Program-made: the position numbers and the translations under genes
The notes under the pieces: model-generated
Databases searched by the model: none
What the model saw: only the letters and a program-made list of their open reading frames with translations
What the model was told of the DNA's origin: nothing
Shown: positions 21,840 to 32,893 of the stretch, one piece after another
Numbering within the stretch: the first letter of the stretch is position 1
Layout of the letters: each line of letters starts with the position of its first letter
NCBI GenBank assembly: GCA_947311845.1
Contig: CAMZMU010000116.1
Location: 2,787,492-2,851,491 of the forward strand
Length of the DNA stretch: 64,000 bases
Direction: 5' to 3'
Origin: Poa pratensis
Taxonomy: Eukaryota > Streptophyta > Magnoliopsida > Poales > Poaceae

Positions 21840-21995
21840 CACTACTAGGAAAACCCTTATAGGTAGGTTGCTATCTGTGGCGCACCATTAATTGGTGCGC
21901 CACAGAAATATATTTCTGTGGCGCACCAGGCCATGTGCGCCACAGAAATGTGACTTTCTGTGGCGCACCTGGCCAGGTGCGCCACAGAAATGTGA
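21840..21995 (+). mobile_element. CACTA-type terminus (GTGGCGCACC family), isolated
   Basis: The sequence CACTACTAGGAAAACCC at 21840 is followed by three inverted pairs of TGTGGCGCACC and GGTGCGCCACA. This is the same subterminal family as at 7503, not the TCCCGG family of the surrounding element. No partner end was found, so it is either a truncated nested insertion or part of a composite element. It sits about 220 bp upstream of the TnpA-like start codon. Confidence 0.6.
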
Positions 21996-22213
21996 CTTTC
22001 TACTTCGTTCTTGTAGGCACTCTTTTTGCTGACTAATGGCTTAGACATATGAGGCTTCAGTTGTGAAATTTGCCCACTGATGAAGGGTGTTATTAGATTT
22101 GAACACTAAATTTTGTTTTTTGAAATAATATTGTGTGCATTTTTGACGTATGGGGCTGCAATATTGTGTGCATTTGAAATAATATTGTGTGCATCTCGCA
22201 TTTTGCAGAAACT

Positions 22214-25200
22214 ATGGATCGCGATCAACTCCGCAGAGACATAGCACAAGAAGAAGCTCTCAAGGATATTATCGCCGAGGCTGATCCACCGGAATCTACA
22301 TCGATTTATTATCTGAACACATCCGGTAAGAGAGAGGAGGTTGACCGAAGAGAGGGAGAAGCCGCCGGCTCCGGTGATGGAGAAGCCGACAGCTCCGATG
22401 ATGGAGAATCCGACAACTCCGATGATGGAGAAGCCGGTGGACCCTTAACGAAGTCCGGCGAGGTATATATATGATGTCCGGTGATCACTAGATATATGTG
22501 GAAATATTGGAGGAGCTGTATATGTTGAGTTGTATACATATAAATTGACGAATGTTTCTTCTCTTAGGCCTCCACATCGAGCAAAGCTACCAAACGAGGC
22601 CCGACCAAAAAGTTGCCCGCATCTACGCATTACACATTAGAGGTCATATCCCCTACGGGCGAACACAAGGAACCCAAGAGGGCTGCCGATGTATTTAAAA
22701 AACAATGCGGAGTTCTGGTTAGGGATCACGTCCCGATCAGCGTTCGAGACTGGCATAAGCGCAAAGGGGCGAACGATAATGAGTATGTCGCCAAAAGGTA
22801 CAAAGAGGGTCTTTGGAATGAACTCATGGCACATTTCAGCCTGCCAGAATGTGAGGATCCAGCCGCCGCTGAAAAATTGAGGGCGAAAGTCAAGCAGTAT
22901 ACGCTTAAGAAGATGGCCGAACTGTTCCGGGTGTGGAAGAAAACATTATGGGCAAACTATCTGAAGAAAAAGGAAATGCCAGTATTCGAAGGCCATCTAG
23001 CGAAGCAGGCGAATCACTGGGAGGCATTTAAGGAGTACAAGGAGTCAGAAGATGCCAAGGACTTGTCAGAAAAGAACAAGAAAAATGCGGAGAAGAAGAA
23101 ATATCACCACAAATTGGGGCCAGGGGGCTACGAGTCTGCCATGCCAAAGTGGGATAAAAAGAGCAAGAGCTGCTTGCTAAAGGGATCGAACCAAAATGGA
23201 TGCGCGAAGATTGGGAATTGAGAGCAAGAAATTGGTTCCTTGCGCATGGTGGTTCATACGGCAAACAAACAGGGGACCTTCTTTGCAGTGACGGTCTTAG
23301 GATACCCAGGGAAAATTGGAAAAAAATAGTGAAAGAAATTAAAGAGGGGAAGAGAAAGTTCACTCCCGATAGAGAGAAAGACTTGCTGACACTGGTCCTC
23401 GGGAATGACGAACTCGGAGGACGAACACGAGGCCTTGGCCCTTCGTTCGCGTGGTGGCTTGGGTTTGCAAAGACCAAGAGACTTACAGAAGCCGAGGAGA
23501 GCAAAGAAGCGACAGCAGGAGGAGGACAATGACAAGTTCAACCAGTTGGTTGCCAGACTTAACGAGCATCAGCAGCAGATTGACGAACTTAGAGGAGTAG
23601 CGCGCCTGCAAGATCCTGCACTCGATATTACCGCAGGCCCGTCTCACCTAAAAAGCAGCGTGGGTGACTTGGAGGTCCCGGCTGACGATGCACAACGGAT
23701 GATAGATGGCGGTCCCGGCTACCCCGTGGATGGAATCAAGGAATCAACATCTTGTGAGCTCCATCAGAAAATCAAGAACATATCCATGAAGGCGGCGGTC
23801 GGATATGTTGTACCTTGTGCACCTGACGCACGCTGGAATTGCCGTGAGATTCCAGCTGGCTATGCTAAAGTCGGGGTGGATGAAATCGTAACGGGGTTTT
23901 ATGATATGTTGCTTGACATCCCTGGACCTCAAGATGAGAAGACACTCAGAGAAGTAGTGGGTCTTGTCATTCTATGGGACAAGAACTCCATCAAGCTTCC
24001 AGGCTCGGCGCCAAGGACAACACCGCCTCCGAGTCATCGCAGCTCACCTACACCTCCATCACCTCCAAGAAGCCCACCCCATGACTACGACCACCACAGC
24101 GCGAGTCCATCTCGATCTCCGCCGCAGGACTTGGGTCGGCCGTCTTCGCCGCCGCCTTTGCCCGCTAAGGACAATAAGCGGAAGCGTGCTCTGTCGATGA
24201 GTACTAACCGACGCAGCAGCCCAAAACGACAAATGTCGCCCCTCCCAACAGTACCTCATAAGAATCTTCCCATCAGACCTTACGATCGTACTGAGAGGAA
24301 ACCGCAGCGATCGCAAAGGCCGAACTTGAGGCGCATTTTGCAAAGAAGAAACCCGAGCCCGCCCCGGTATACACCGAGAAGCAAAAACGTATGCACGTGG
24401 TTTTCTGAACCAAAATCGCAATATGACTTGCAACATAAGCCAGATGACTATCTACGCGCACTTCACAAGGAAGTGAAGAAGAGCAAATCAAGTAGAAGTG
24501 CAAGCGGGAGCAAATCAAGTAAAAGTGCAAGCGGGAGCAAATCAAGTAAAAGTGCAAGCGAGAAAAGAAGGGACGTTCCCCAGCTCGGAGAACAGGCCAA
24601 ACAATCGATCCCACCCCTCAGGTGTTATCCGAAGACGTTCCCCAGGTGCAGCAGCACGATATGGAAGCAGCTGCGAAGTTGGCGGCCGAAATGGGTGTGA
24701 CTATTGCTGAATTGCTAGGTTCCGAAGACGACAGTTACCCAAGGCTGCTGTAGTCCCTCAATATGTCCCGGGTGTGGAATTGGTCAGCGAAGAGAAGTTG
24801 AAATAACTGCCAACACAAATGCGGAAATTGCATGATTGGTACATGGAAGTGGTAAAGAATGGCAGAACAATGATCGTGGCGCAAGTCCCACATGAGTACT
24901 ACTTCCGAGCCGACGAGATCCATGTTGACTTTTCAGAACTCTTCCAGTTATACAATTTCGACGCCCTCGACAAATCTCTCATGAGTTGCTATTGTCTGTA
25001 AGTTGTTGAATTCATTGTCTATGTATGAGTTGTTCAGTTTTTCAATTGTTCAGTTCATTGCATGTAATTATCTTCATTATATCCTTTTGTACTCTATTAT
25101 GCAGAATGAAGATCAAGGAATGTAAAACAAGGATCTATACTGTTGGGTTCATTGACCCAGATAAAGTACATATACATTCGCTAACGCATTTTCTCGACGA

Positions 25201-26049
25201 GACGGGGAAACCTTCTAAGGTTTCTAGCGGAGCAAGATTACTGTGACTACATACTGTTTCCTTACAATTCCAGTGAGGGTCTTACTCTGTTGTACACATT
25301 CAATTTTGCTTACTCGATGTTAAGTGTAATTGATGAGTTACTGACGTATATATAAACATGTGCAGGTTCCACTGGTTCTGCTAGTCATTTGAATTGATAA
25401 GGGAATAGTTGAAGTCATGGACCCATTAAAGAGACCCCTGGAAGGTTCCGCAGCATGCAGGACATGCTCCAGAGGTAATTTTCGTGCTATATCGGTCTCT
25501 TTCGTTGATTTCATGAGATATCAGGTAATGGATAACTCATTCATTAATTCATTTTTTTGCCGGGCAGGGTTTGGAAACGGTTCAAGGAGTTGGCGACGGG
25601 TAACTTTCATGAGAAACTGACGTTTACTCCGGTCTCGGTAAGTAGTTCGAGATATGTCCGCGCATCTCTTTACTTCTAGTTTCAATACAATTATGATGCT
25701 AGATTATTATTTTGATTGAATTCTATTCTCGTAAAGTGCGCGAGGCAGCCACCGGGGACGAATCTATGTGGATACTACATTTGCGAGTTCATTCGCACGT
25801 TTACCACTGAGCACAAAGATTATAGATACGACGTAAGCAATACATTCACAACATTATTTTATTACCGTCACTTTTTGTTATCATGATTGATGTTCATATT
25901 GATCTCCTTTTCTTATATAGTTCGAGAGAATGCGGGATCAGCTCCTACCAGAGCAACGCGTAATAGGAATTGGAGAGGAACTGGTGGGATTTTTGTTGAA
26001 CGAGATGGTAAACGACGCCGGAGAATTTAGTGTGAATAGGAAATACTGA
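22214..26049 (+). pseudogene. CACTA TnpA-like/DUF8039/Ulp1 gene, frameshifted
   Basis: Exon 1 (22214-22462) encodes MDRDQLRRDIAQEEALKD and an acidic repeat (DGEADSSDDGESDNSDDGE). Exon 2 starts at 22568. It holds the DNA-binding-type TnpA region (SVRDWHKRKG; LAKQANHWEAFKEY; KKKYHHKLGPGGYESA), a shifted frame (RARNWFLAHGG) from about 23200, the DUF8039-like region (YPVDGIKESTSCELHQ), a Pro/Ser linker, a SKSSKSASG repeat and LMSCYCL at 24997. The C48 protease exons follow (TRIYTVGFIDPDKVH; PPGTNLCGYYICEFIR with the catalytic Cys); the last exon is 25921-26049. The HW exon near 25375 is out of frame and one donor (25274) is lost. It parallels the gene at 1-2348 and confirms that family's layout. 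Probably inactive. Confidence 0.82.
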
Positions 26050-26226
26050 TGATCCCCGACCGTGTAATCGAATATACGGGCTCTAGTCCCGGTAATTGTG
26101 ATCTCCATGTAAAACCTTCAAAATTATATATATTTGTATGTTCGATCGTAAGACAAGTTATGTTATATATGCACGAACATGTACGGTATGTGCTAGCGTA
26201 GAAATACGAAAACTATTTTGAAGAAA

Positions 26227-26306
26227 GAAATAAATAAAAGAAAACAAATAAACCCAAAACCCTAAAGAAATAAATAAAAGAAAACAAATAAACCCTAAAC
26301 CCTAAA
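26227..26306. repeat. 40-bp tandem duplication with telomere-like CCCTAAA
   Basis: Two 40-bp copies of GAAATAAATAAAAGAAAACA plus AATAAACC(C/T)AAACCCTAAA are adjacent. The second ends AAACCCTAAACCCTAAA, two plant telomere units. A similar motif sits at the same relative place (3' of the protease gene, 5' of the subterminal repeats) in the CACTA element at 1-2912. Confidence 0.85.
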
Positions 26307-26603
26307 GATCATTAGTCGCGGCCCGTGATACGAGCCGGGACTAAAGGGGTTGCCCCCAACGCGCTCCGCGGCGGCCACGTGGAGGGACTTTGGTCCCGGC
26401 TGGTAACAAGGCCGGGACTAAAGGCCGAGCTTGCCTGTCCCGGTTGGCCAACCGGGACCAAAGCCCCTCATGGGCCGGGACAGGAGGCCTTGTCTCCACT
26501 AGTGGTATGGCGTCGCCTCACCGCGCGCCTTATTCGCCTAGGCGTATCGAAGGGGGTGGGTCACCGCGCGTCGCCTTACCGCCGTAAGAACCATGATTGG
26601 GAG

Positions 26604-27250
26604 CATATCACACTTACTTGAGTCTAGAAAATTGGCTAGTTGGGGGCAGAGATGATAAATCTACTTTAGGAGTATCTTAGTTAAATTATCTTAAGCTTAA
26701 CAGAACTAATAGAAAATAATATCAAAATATATAACACTAATTCAATATTATTAAATTTATCATAAAAATATAATGTACTTATTTATATCATATGCGATGA
26801 CACTTCTTTATAAACTTAGCCAAAGATAATTTTAGAAGTAGCTATATTATGAAAGGAGGAGCATGGGATTAGAGAAAGGGCGGTCAGTGGTGTGGATCCT
26901 AAAGCTCGGAGTCGGGGAAGATAGAGTGCGGGCAGGGACAGCCGGACAGGATGCGAAGAGAGCTTGGGTTAATTGGTGCTGCTTGTCAACCTTAGAAACG
27001 GTGACGTCGACGGGCATAATATCTTATATTACGTTATAAAGCTTTAAACCAGTGAACTAATAATGGAACTTGACTCGCAAAGACAACAAGCGATATACAA
27101 GAATCCATGCCGTCGACTTGGTCTCGGTAGCTAACGTCACAAAAATCAGTTGTTTAAGTGCCTCCGTGATGTGATCCAATTGCGTTTAGGACATACGCAA
27201 GGCCAATTCCGAACACTAAAGTAGTAGATGCTTCCTCTTAAACGCAATTA
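26604..27250. other. A+T-rich intergenic sequence
   Basis: Nothing coding is visible. The stretch 26690-26850 has degenerate TATTAAATTTATCATAAAA-like motifs reminiscent of old MITEs, without readable ends. Confidence 0.5.
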
Positions 27251-27259
27251 GTTTATGTC

Positions 27260-28245
27260 CCCGTCATCACTGGAAACTTCATGCCCGCCATGGGCCGTCG
27301 TGTCTGTAGTCTCGGCTATAGGTAGCCAAATGGGCCGGGCCAAATGGACAGGCACAAGGCAAGGTAAAAAAGCACGGCATGAGCCCGGGTCCGGCATGAA
27401 GCTATCGAGCCTCGGACTGGCCTGGCACGGGCTTCGGGCTGTGCTCGAGCCCGAAAGCCAGCACGGTGGGCGGCACGAGCCCAACCCGAAGACTCTCGGC
27501 CCGTCATGCCCCCATTGGGCCCGTGCTGGCCTGGCACGTATTGGCGGCCCGAAGCCCACTCCCCTCTGCCCACCGCCTCCATGCCCTACTACACTGCCCT
27601 CTCGCACCTCTCTCTCTCCACTCTCCCTCACCCCTCTCATATTTGAGTCTCTCCAGTTCTAACCGCCTCTCCTCCTATAAGCCGGTGGTCATCGGCTGGT
27701 CGGCCCCCACGCCGGGGCAGCGCGGCAGGGCCTGGACTGTGGCGAGCGGGTGTGCGAGGAGAGAGGCAATTGGCGGGGTGGCCTGGGGTGTGGCGGCGGG
27801 AGCGCGCCCGGTGTATCCGGCAGTAGAAGCGCGCCCGTTGTGCTATAAGGCTTCTGGGCCGTCGTGCCCGTCGTGTCGGCACGACACGGTCAGACTAGGC
27901 ACGATCCCATCGTGTCGGACCGGGCGGAACATTTGGACATTTATAGTCTCGGCCATAATCCGGCATTGTTTGGCTCTTGGGGAGTTCACAAATTCACATA
28001 CATAACCGTACACTATATTTGATCTTTCATATTGTGACAACGGATTTAGGCTGTGCGTCGGGCTTGCGGGCTGTCGTGCCGGCAGGACACGGTTAGACTG
28101 GAGTCGTGCCCGGATCGTGTCGTGCCTAGGCACGATCCCATCGTGCCGCGTCGGACCGGGCGGAACGTTTGGACATTTATAGTATCGGCCATAATCCGGC
28201 ATTGCTTGGCTCTTGGGGAGTTCACAATTTCACATGCAGATTAGG
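27260..28245. repeat. GGGCCGGGCC/GGCACGA-rich repeats with a 110-bp direct duplication
   Basis: The region is dense in short palindromic pieces such as GGCCCGAAGCCC and CGTGCCGGCACG, characteristic of ends of certain grass hAT-like elements. A segment of about 110 bp (CTAGGCACGATCCCATCGTG to GGAGTTCACAAATTCACAT) occurs at 27894-28002 and, about 93% identical by eye, at 28126-28236. Frames are open because of base composition; no protein is called. Confidence 0.55.
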
Positions 28246-28251
28246 CACACA

Positions 28252-29256
28252 CACTACTACAGAGCTCATTAGTAGAGTCGGCTGGGAAGCCTCTGCAGAG
28301 CTAGTCGCCTCTACCAAAAGGTCTCTAAAAATCAGGGGCAGTGCCCAGCCGCCTCTACAAATCAATCGTTCTCTAGAATTTAAAAATCGCGTAAAAAATA
28401 GCTAAATTATTTAAAAATAGCAAAAATATTTTTAAATCCTAGGGAGGCCCACATGTCAACCAAAACTCGCCGCAAGTCACATGCATATGCGGTGACGGGA
28501 TTCGAACCTAAGACCTATGCCCTCATGTAAGTCTTCACTAACAACTCCACCCCAAAGTCACTCGTGATCAAATAAGAGATACTTTCCTTTTGTATCCATC
28601 TTTCTAAATAGTATAATGAATATTTGAGATACAAATGAATTCAAATGAAAAAAGTTAGAACTGCAAAGTTTTAGATCTGGTGGAGTTCTACAACTTTGGT
28701 TTTGGTCGTTTCTCCATCCGAGGTCGTTTGAAAAATTCAAATTTTATAATATAAGAACCTGAAATAGAATTTTGATACACTAAATGAATTCAGATAAAAA
28801 AAGTTTGAACTACAAAGTTGTATATCTCAAAGAGATCTATAACTTTGGTTTTGGTCGTTTCTCCATCCGAGGTAGTTTGAAAAATTCAAAAAATTCAAAT
28901 TTCAAAATGTGAGAACTTCAAGCAGAATTTTTGGGTTGTAAATGATTTCAAATGAAAAATTTGTCAAGTACAAAGTTGTAGATGTTTTCGAGAGCTACAA
29001 CTTTCATATAAAGTTTATCTTCATCCAAATTGATTTGAAAAGGTTATGAATTTTACTGTGCTGCATCTATTTCTATAGGCGGGTCGAATTCCCAGTCTTC
29101 TGGAAATGGGTTTCTAGAGGCGGCAGCTGCCTCTGGAAATCAGAGGTTACCAGCCACCTTTAGAAACCCATTTTCAGAGGCAGCTGGGTTCGAAACTATT
29201 TCTAGAGTAGGCTGTAACTAAAAAATGCCCCCGTTTTGAATATCAGTTCTGTAGTG
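28252..29256. mobile_element. Non-autonomous CACTA-like element
   Basis: The left end reads CACTACTACAGAGCTCATTAG. The right end, in reverse complement, reads CACTACAGAACTGATATTC, matching apart from a 3-base shift. Subterminal repeats TAGAGGCGG..TGCCTCT appear near both ends (28280-28370 and 29080-29200). The middle contains two to three degenerate copies of AACTTTGGTTTTGGTCG plus TTTCTCCATCCGAGGT. There is no ORF of note. A 3-bp duplication could not be confirmed because of the uncertain left end. Confidence 0.6.
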
Positions 29257-29796
29257 AGAGTTGCGCTTTGAAAGAAAACTATGTTCTAAAGTTTGCCAGA
29301 GTACTGCAGCACGTGGCTTGTGCTGTGTTGCCCCCTCTGACCGCAATAGGTCGCAGCAATTCCCTCACGTCAGAGCACGAATCACAAAGCATTCGAACGT
29401 CTCCTTAGGATTGAACGTCGCGTGTAAAGCACTCACCTGATTTGGGCCTGTCAGCTGGCCCATGTGAGGAGGCCCACTGTGCCGGAAAAACTCAGCACAT
29501 ACTGAGCCAGTGAATTAACATACTGAGAGTTCAAAGGCCTGGCACTCGAGTCAACAGTTAGAAATAGTTTCCTTCGACCCTGAAACCCGGGGAAGAAACC
29601 TTAGGCCGGAGTTAGTTTGGGCCGGTTGACTACTGCACAATTACGGCCCGAGGTAGCCACAGCTCGGCACTGTTGGAACAGTAGGATTGCTCTAGAAAAT
29701 CTTAGGATCTTGTTCGACTTTGAATTAAATCCGGGAGCTACTCGTGCTTTCAACATCCGCATGACCAAAACCATCTTACAAATATGCAAATGTGTG
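29257..29796. other. Intergenic sequence or intron, no clear gene
   Basis: This lies between the CACTA-like element and the exon at 29797. The + frame of that exon extends back to about 29617 (MGRLTTAQLRPEVATARH), but an acceptor-like TGTGTGCAG just before the hydrophobic part makes the upstream portion doubtful. Confidence 0.35.
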
Positions 29797-30006
29797 CAGG
29801 TCGTCGCTGACGAGGACGCCGGAGGAACAGCGGCGGCGTTGGCTGGACGTGTGCGCCAGGGCCTTCCGATCGTGGGACTGGGTGCCGCTTCCTTGGCCGT
29901 GACTGGGCTCGCCGCCGGTGAGGCGACTACGGCGACGGGCTTTGGTCTATTCCTGCTGCTGCTGGGCAGCCTCTTCGTCGCTACCATCCCTATGCTCCGC
30001 GTGCGC
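29797..30006 (+). pseudogene. Small membrane protein exon cut by a MULE-like insertion
   Basis: After TGTGTGCAG an open frame encodes VVADEDAGGTAAALAGRV, then two hydrophobic segments (LPIVGLGAASLAVTGLAAG; GFGLFLLLLGSLFVATIPML). It ends in MLRVR exactly where the transposon at 30007 begins. If the 9-bp duplication is collapsed, the frame continues beyond 31801 as YMYLTNMHSHIIKTSC and stops. The product would be a small two-helix membrane protein of unknown function. No homologue is recognised. Confidence 0.45.
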
Positions 30007-30728
30007 GAGTTTTTTTTTTAATAATATGATTTTAAAAGCGAAATTTGGATCGTAGCGCGCTGGGTTACGAAATTTAGCTTTTAGCGCGGCGTCGGCACCG
30101 AGCGTGCCGAAACACGCGTTTCGGCGTGGCATATGCCGACAGATGCATGCATCTGCGCGCGCAGACGCAGGCCAGCCACTTCGGCACGACAGACACCGAA
30201 AGCTGGCTTTCGGCACGGCAGACGCCGAAACCTCGCCACTTTCGGCATGGCAGACGCCGAAACCACGTAGATAAGACCGTAGCCCGTGCCTCGCCGAGAT
30301 CTCTGCCTCGCCCCCGACTCTCTCTTCTCTTTTCTCCTTCGCCCGACTCGCCTTCTCTTCTTCCTCCTCTGGTTCGGTTCCTGTTCTTGCTGTTCTTCCT
30401 CTTCCCCATGAAAAAATTACAGATTGCTGCCCAAAAAAATAGGTACAACTAGTTAGATTGATTAAAAAGAAGAGAGGATGGTAGGGCATCCAGATTCTGT
30501 TGGTGGAGTAGGCATTTGTGGAGGCGTTTTGAGGTGTGGAGGTGAAGGATTTGAAGCAATGATGGGCAAGAATGGGGATAGTGGTGGTGTGGGTTGGAGA
30601 AGGTGGTGCTGTGGTGGAGCGGTGGTGGCGGTAGATTGAAGCCGGAGAGCGGGAGCGACGGGATTCACACGCATCAAGGGTAAACCCTAAGTAATCACTA
30701 GATGATTTTTGTTTAGTGCCAAAATATT

Positions 30729-30930
30729 TGGCGGTGAATGCATTAGTCTTAGTGTAGGTAAATTGTGTCGGTGGATTCGTTAGTCGTAGTGTAGAAAAAT
30801 TTGGTCGGTCGATGCGTTAGTATTAGTGTAGAATTATTTTTGTCAGTGGATGCGTTAGGATTGTTGTAGAAATATTTTGTCGGTGAATGCGTTAGGATTA
30901 TTTTACAAATATTGTGTCGGTGGATGCGGA
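30729..30930. repeat. Tandem array, about 40-bp unit, five copies
   Basis: The unit has the form TCGGTGGATGCGTTAG followed by TATTAGTGTAGAAATATTT and repeats about five times with 10-25% divergence. The copies abut with no unique spacers. It lies within the MULE-like element. Confidence 0.8.
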
Positions 30931-31349
30931 AGAATAAATCAAGATATAATTTTACGGTGGATACGGTGGGCGTAATATTTTCTGGACGAAGCCGACACAG
31001 GACGAGGAGGAGGATGAGGAGGTGCCTTTGCAAGGCCGCGGGATGCGAGAACACCGCGCTCCGAAACGCTTGTCACCCACCACGCTCCGAATCGCTTGTC
31101 TCGCTACTAAGAATTTCCCCAAGTGGAACTACCCTATTGTCTACCTGCAACTTGGAGGAAATCCGCGCAAGATACTCGGCCACGTTCATGTGAAACCCGG
31201 ACACACTTTCGCAAGGACCAAGACAAACCATGTTCGACTGCTTGCACTCCACTCATTACCCACCTCTGTTTGGAGGGGGTTATATAGGACGTGAAAAGAA
31301 GAAGTGGTGGGAAACGTTGGCGGTGAAATAAGGTGGGAGAAAACGGCGG

Positions 31350-31545
31350 GAAAAAATATGGCGCGAAGCGATGGCGGGGAAAAAGGGCGGGAGAAAATGG
31401 CGGGGGAACTTGGTGGCGGAAAAAATATGGCGCGAAGCGGTGGCGGGGAAAAATGGCGGGGGAACTCGGTGGCGGAAAAAAATGGCGCGAAGTGGTGGCG
31501 GGGAAAAAGTGTGGGAGAAAAATGGCGGGGGAACTGCGGAAAAAG
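31350..31545. repeat. Tandem array, 56-69-bp unit, three copies
   Basis: Copies start AAAAAATATGGCGCGAAGC (31357, 31424) and AAAAAAATGGCGCGAAGTGG (31479), and each includes GGTGGCGGGGAAAAA and ATGGCGGGGGAACT. It codes for Gly/Lys-rich nonsense in all frames. It is part of the MULE-like element. Confidence 0.8.
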
Positions 31546-31913
31546 GGAAAAACTAGTATCGGCACGGCCCGTGCCGAAACTGGCCAGTCGGCAACCTTTC
31601 GGCACGGGCCAGGCGAAACCGCACTTTCGGCACGGCCCATGCCGAAAGCGGGCTGTCGGCATGGCCGGTGCCGAAAGCTGGAGCTTTCGGCCCAGCCCGT
31701 GCCGACGGCCCGCTATTTGTGAAATTTTCATTTTCTCCGTGCTATGATTCAAATTTCCATTTTAATATTGTATTATTTAAAAAAAAATCTCCCGCGCGCG
31801 CTACATGTATCTTACAAACATGCATTCCCATATTATAAAAACATCATGTATCTGAGAACACCATTTGATTGAGGCTAGCAAATTAGCTTTGTCAACTAGG
31901 AGCAATATAAACA

Positions 31914-32701
31914 TTAATTCGAACCATTTGAGCCGCTAACACCATGTATCAAGGAGGTGATAAGCGTGATCACCAGCATGACCTTCAGCAGGATGGCCAG
32001 GAACCGGGCATGGGGAGTGAGAGCCACAGTTCTCACTGTTGTGACCATCATCAAATAGAGCCCGAGAGCTACCGTATAGAAGAACAGGAACCCAAGTGCG
32101 CTGGCTGGGCCTACCATTGAGTTCCCGAAGAACGCTGTGATGATGCCGCCACAGTTGACAATGTCTCCTGACAACTCAAATATACGATCAAAATGTTGAT
32201 CATCTTCATCGTTATTGGTGTCTTGATCTTGATTAGCTCTCTCAACATCGGCATTTTGAACAGCTTCATTGCCGGGCCTTCTTTGTTGCATAACCCCAAG
32301 CTTCAATTTAAGTTGAAGGAGGGCAACAACAATCGGGAGCGGCACGGGAGAATGGCATAGCCATAATACTTGTTGAAAGAGACAAGCAGGAGGTATGACA
32401 CTAACACTAGAAGGAACCATGAGAGGTAGACCAAGGCATTGCCCCACTTTGGCGGCATCAGTATTGAGAGTGCCGCATCTGCAATGAAGGCAGCTCCAAT
32501 GGCGATTTTGAAAGCTACTTTTCCAGTGGAGAATGACGTTGATGCAGAACCAAGGTAAGTGGCCAATATGCTGATTGCGAACACAAGGTTCTTGAGAGAG
32601 TATTTGTGCCAGCGTTTCCGCTTCTGCTCCAGTTGATCGGCCAGGGCCCCGATGCCATGGACATTAACCTGTATATTCTGAAGAATGGAGTGTTTAGCCA
32701 T
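31914..32701 (-). pseudogene. Multi-pass membrane protein of unknown family, one frameshift
   Basis: From ATG at 32701 the minus strand encodes MAKHSILQNIQVNVHGIGAL, a basic stretch (LEQKRKRWHKYSLK), then hydrophobic segments (NLVFAISILATYLG; FKIAIGAAFIADAALSIL; ALVYLSWFLLVLVSYLLLV). At about 32345 the frame changes, and the second part reads PLPIVVALLQLKLKLGVM, an acidic linker (NQDQDTNNDEDDQHFD) and two more hydrophobic segments (ALGFLFFYTVALGLYLMMV; FLAILLKVMLVITLITSL), ending GSNGSN at 31914. Five membrane segments in about 260 residues are likely. A one-base lesion best explains the break; two overlapping genes are less likely. An additional 5' exon may lie at 32894-33049. No known domain is recognised. 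Confidence 0.55.
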
Positions 32702-32893
32702 GTTGAAGGGGGGACACACACGAGAAGTATGAAACGCCAGGCCGGAAGCATCGGTCAACCGACGCATAGAAATCCCAGAAAATTGTCATCTCTAATCATC
32801 CTACATACACCTGTGTCGTGCACGTACTGGTGCCTAAATGATAGCCCGTGCCATGAGACATGAGACCGTGAGTGTGAGTCAATGGATCCTCAC

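Larger units (their letters stand above)
15019..26504 (+). mobile_element. CACTA transposon with TNPD and TnpA/Ulp1 genes, nested in hAT
   Basis: It starts CACTAGTAGAAAACAGGCCT at 15019 and ends, in reverse complement, CACTAGTGGAGACAAGGCCT at 26504. Of the first 20 bases 16 match, including CACTAGT and AGGCCT. The flanking 3 bp are GTA on both sides (15016-15018 and 26505-26507). Subterminal TTTAGTCCCGGTT-type repeats occur near both ends. The interior has the standard two-gene layout, both on the + strand: a Tnp2/TNPD transposase (15541-18817) and a TnpA-like/Ulp1 gene (22214-26049). Between them lie a small extra ORF and further repeat blocks, some of which look like ends of other CACTA elements (about 20005, 21840). 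Confidence 0.85.
10969..26595 (+). mobile_element. hAT transposon containing a nested CACTA element
   Basis: The element is flanked by the 8-bp direct repeat ATTGGGAG (10961-10968 and 26596-26603), the duplication length of hAT elements. Its ends are inverted: CATGGTTTTTATGG on the left and, in reverse complement, CATGGTTCTTACGG on the right. Both terminal regions contain CGCCTAGGCG (10987 region and 26533 region), supporting that they belong together. Removing the nested CACTA element (15019-26504 plus one GTA) leaves about 4.1 kb, a normal size for an autonomous hAT. The left part carries a BED-finger hAT transposase gene on the same strand. A G+C-rich leader lies at 11000-11450. Confidence 0.88.
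30007..31792. mobile_element. Mutator-like (MULE) non-autonomous element
   Basis: The ends form an inverted repeat of about 60 bp. The left (GAGTTTTTTTTTTAATAATA.., GCGAAATTTGGATCGTAGC) matches the reverse complement of the right (GGAGATTTTTTTTTAAATAA.., GGAAATTTGAATCATAGC). The flanks CGCGTGCGC (29998-30006) and CGCGCGCGC (31793-31801) match in 8 of 9 bases, a plausible 9-bp duplication. Inside, TTTCGGCACGGC..GCCGAAA hairpins lie near both ends (30080-30270 and 31558-31715), with two tandem arrays between. No transposase is present. Superfamily rests on TIR length and duplication size. Confidence 0.6.

Noticed and set aside
21840..26504. CACTA element bounded by 21840 and 26504
   Set aside because: The two termini and subterminal families do not match, whereas 15019 and 26504 match and share the GTA duplication.
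30729..30930. CRISPR-like array
   Set aside because: Copies abut with no unique spacers and diverge steadily; this is a tandem repeat inside a plant transposon.
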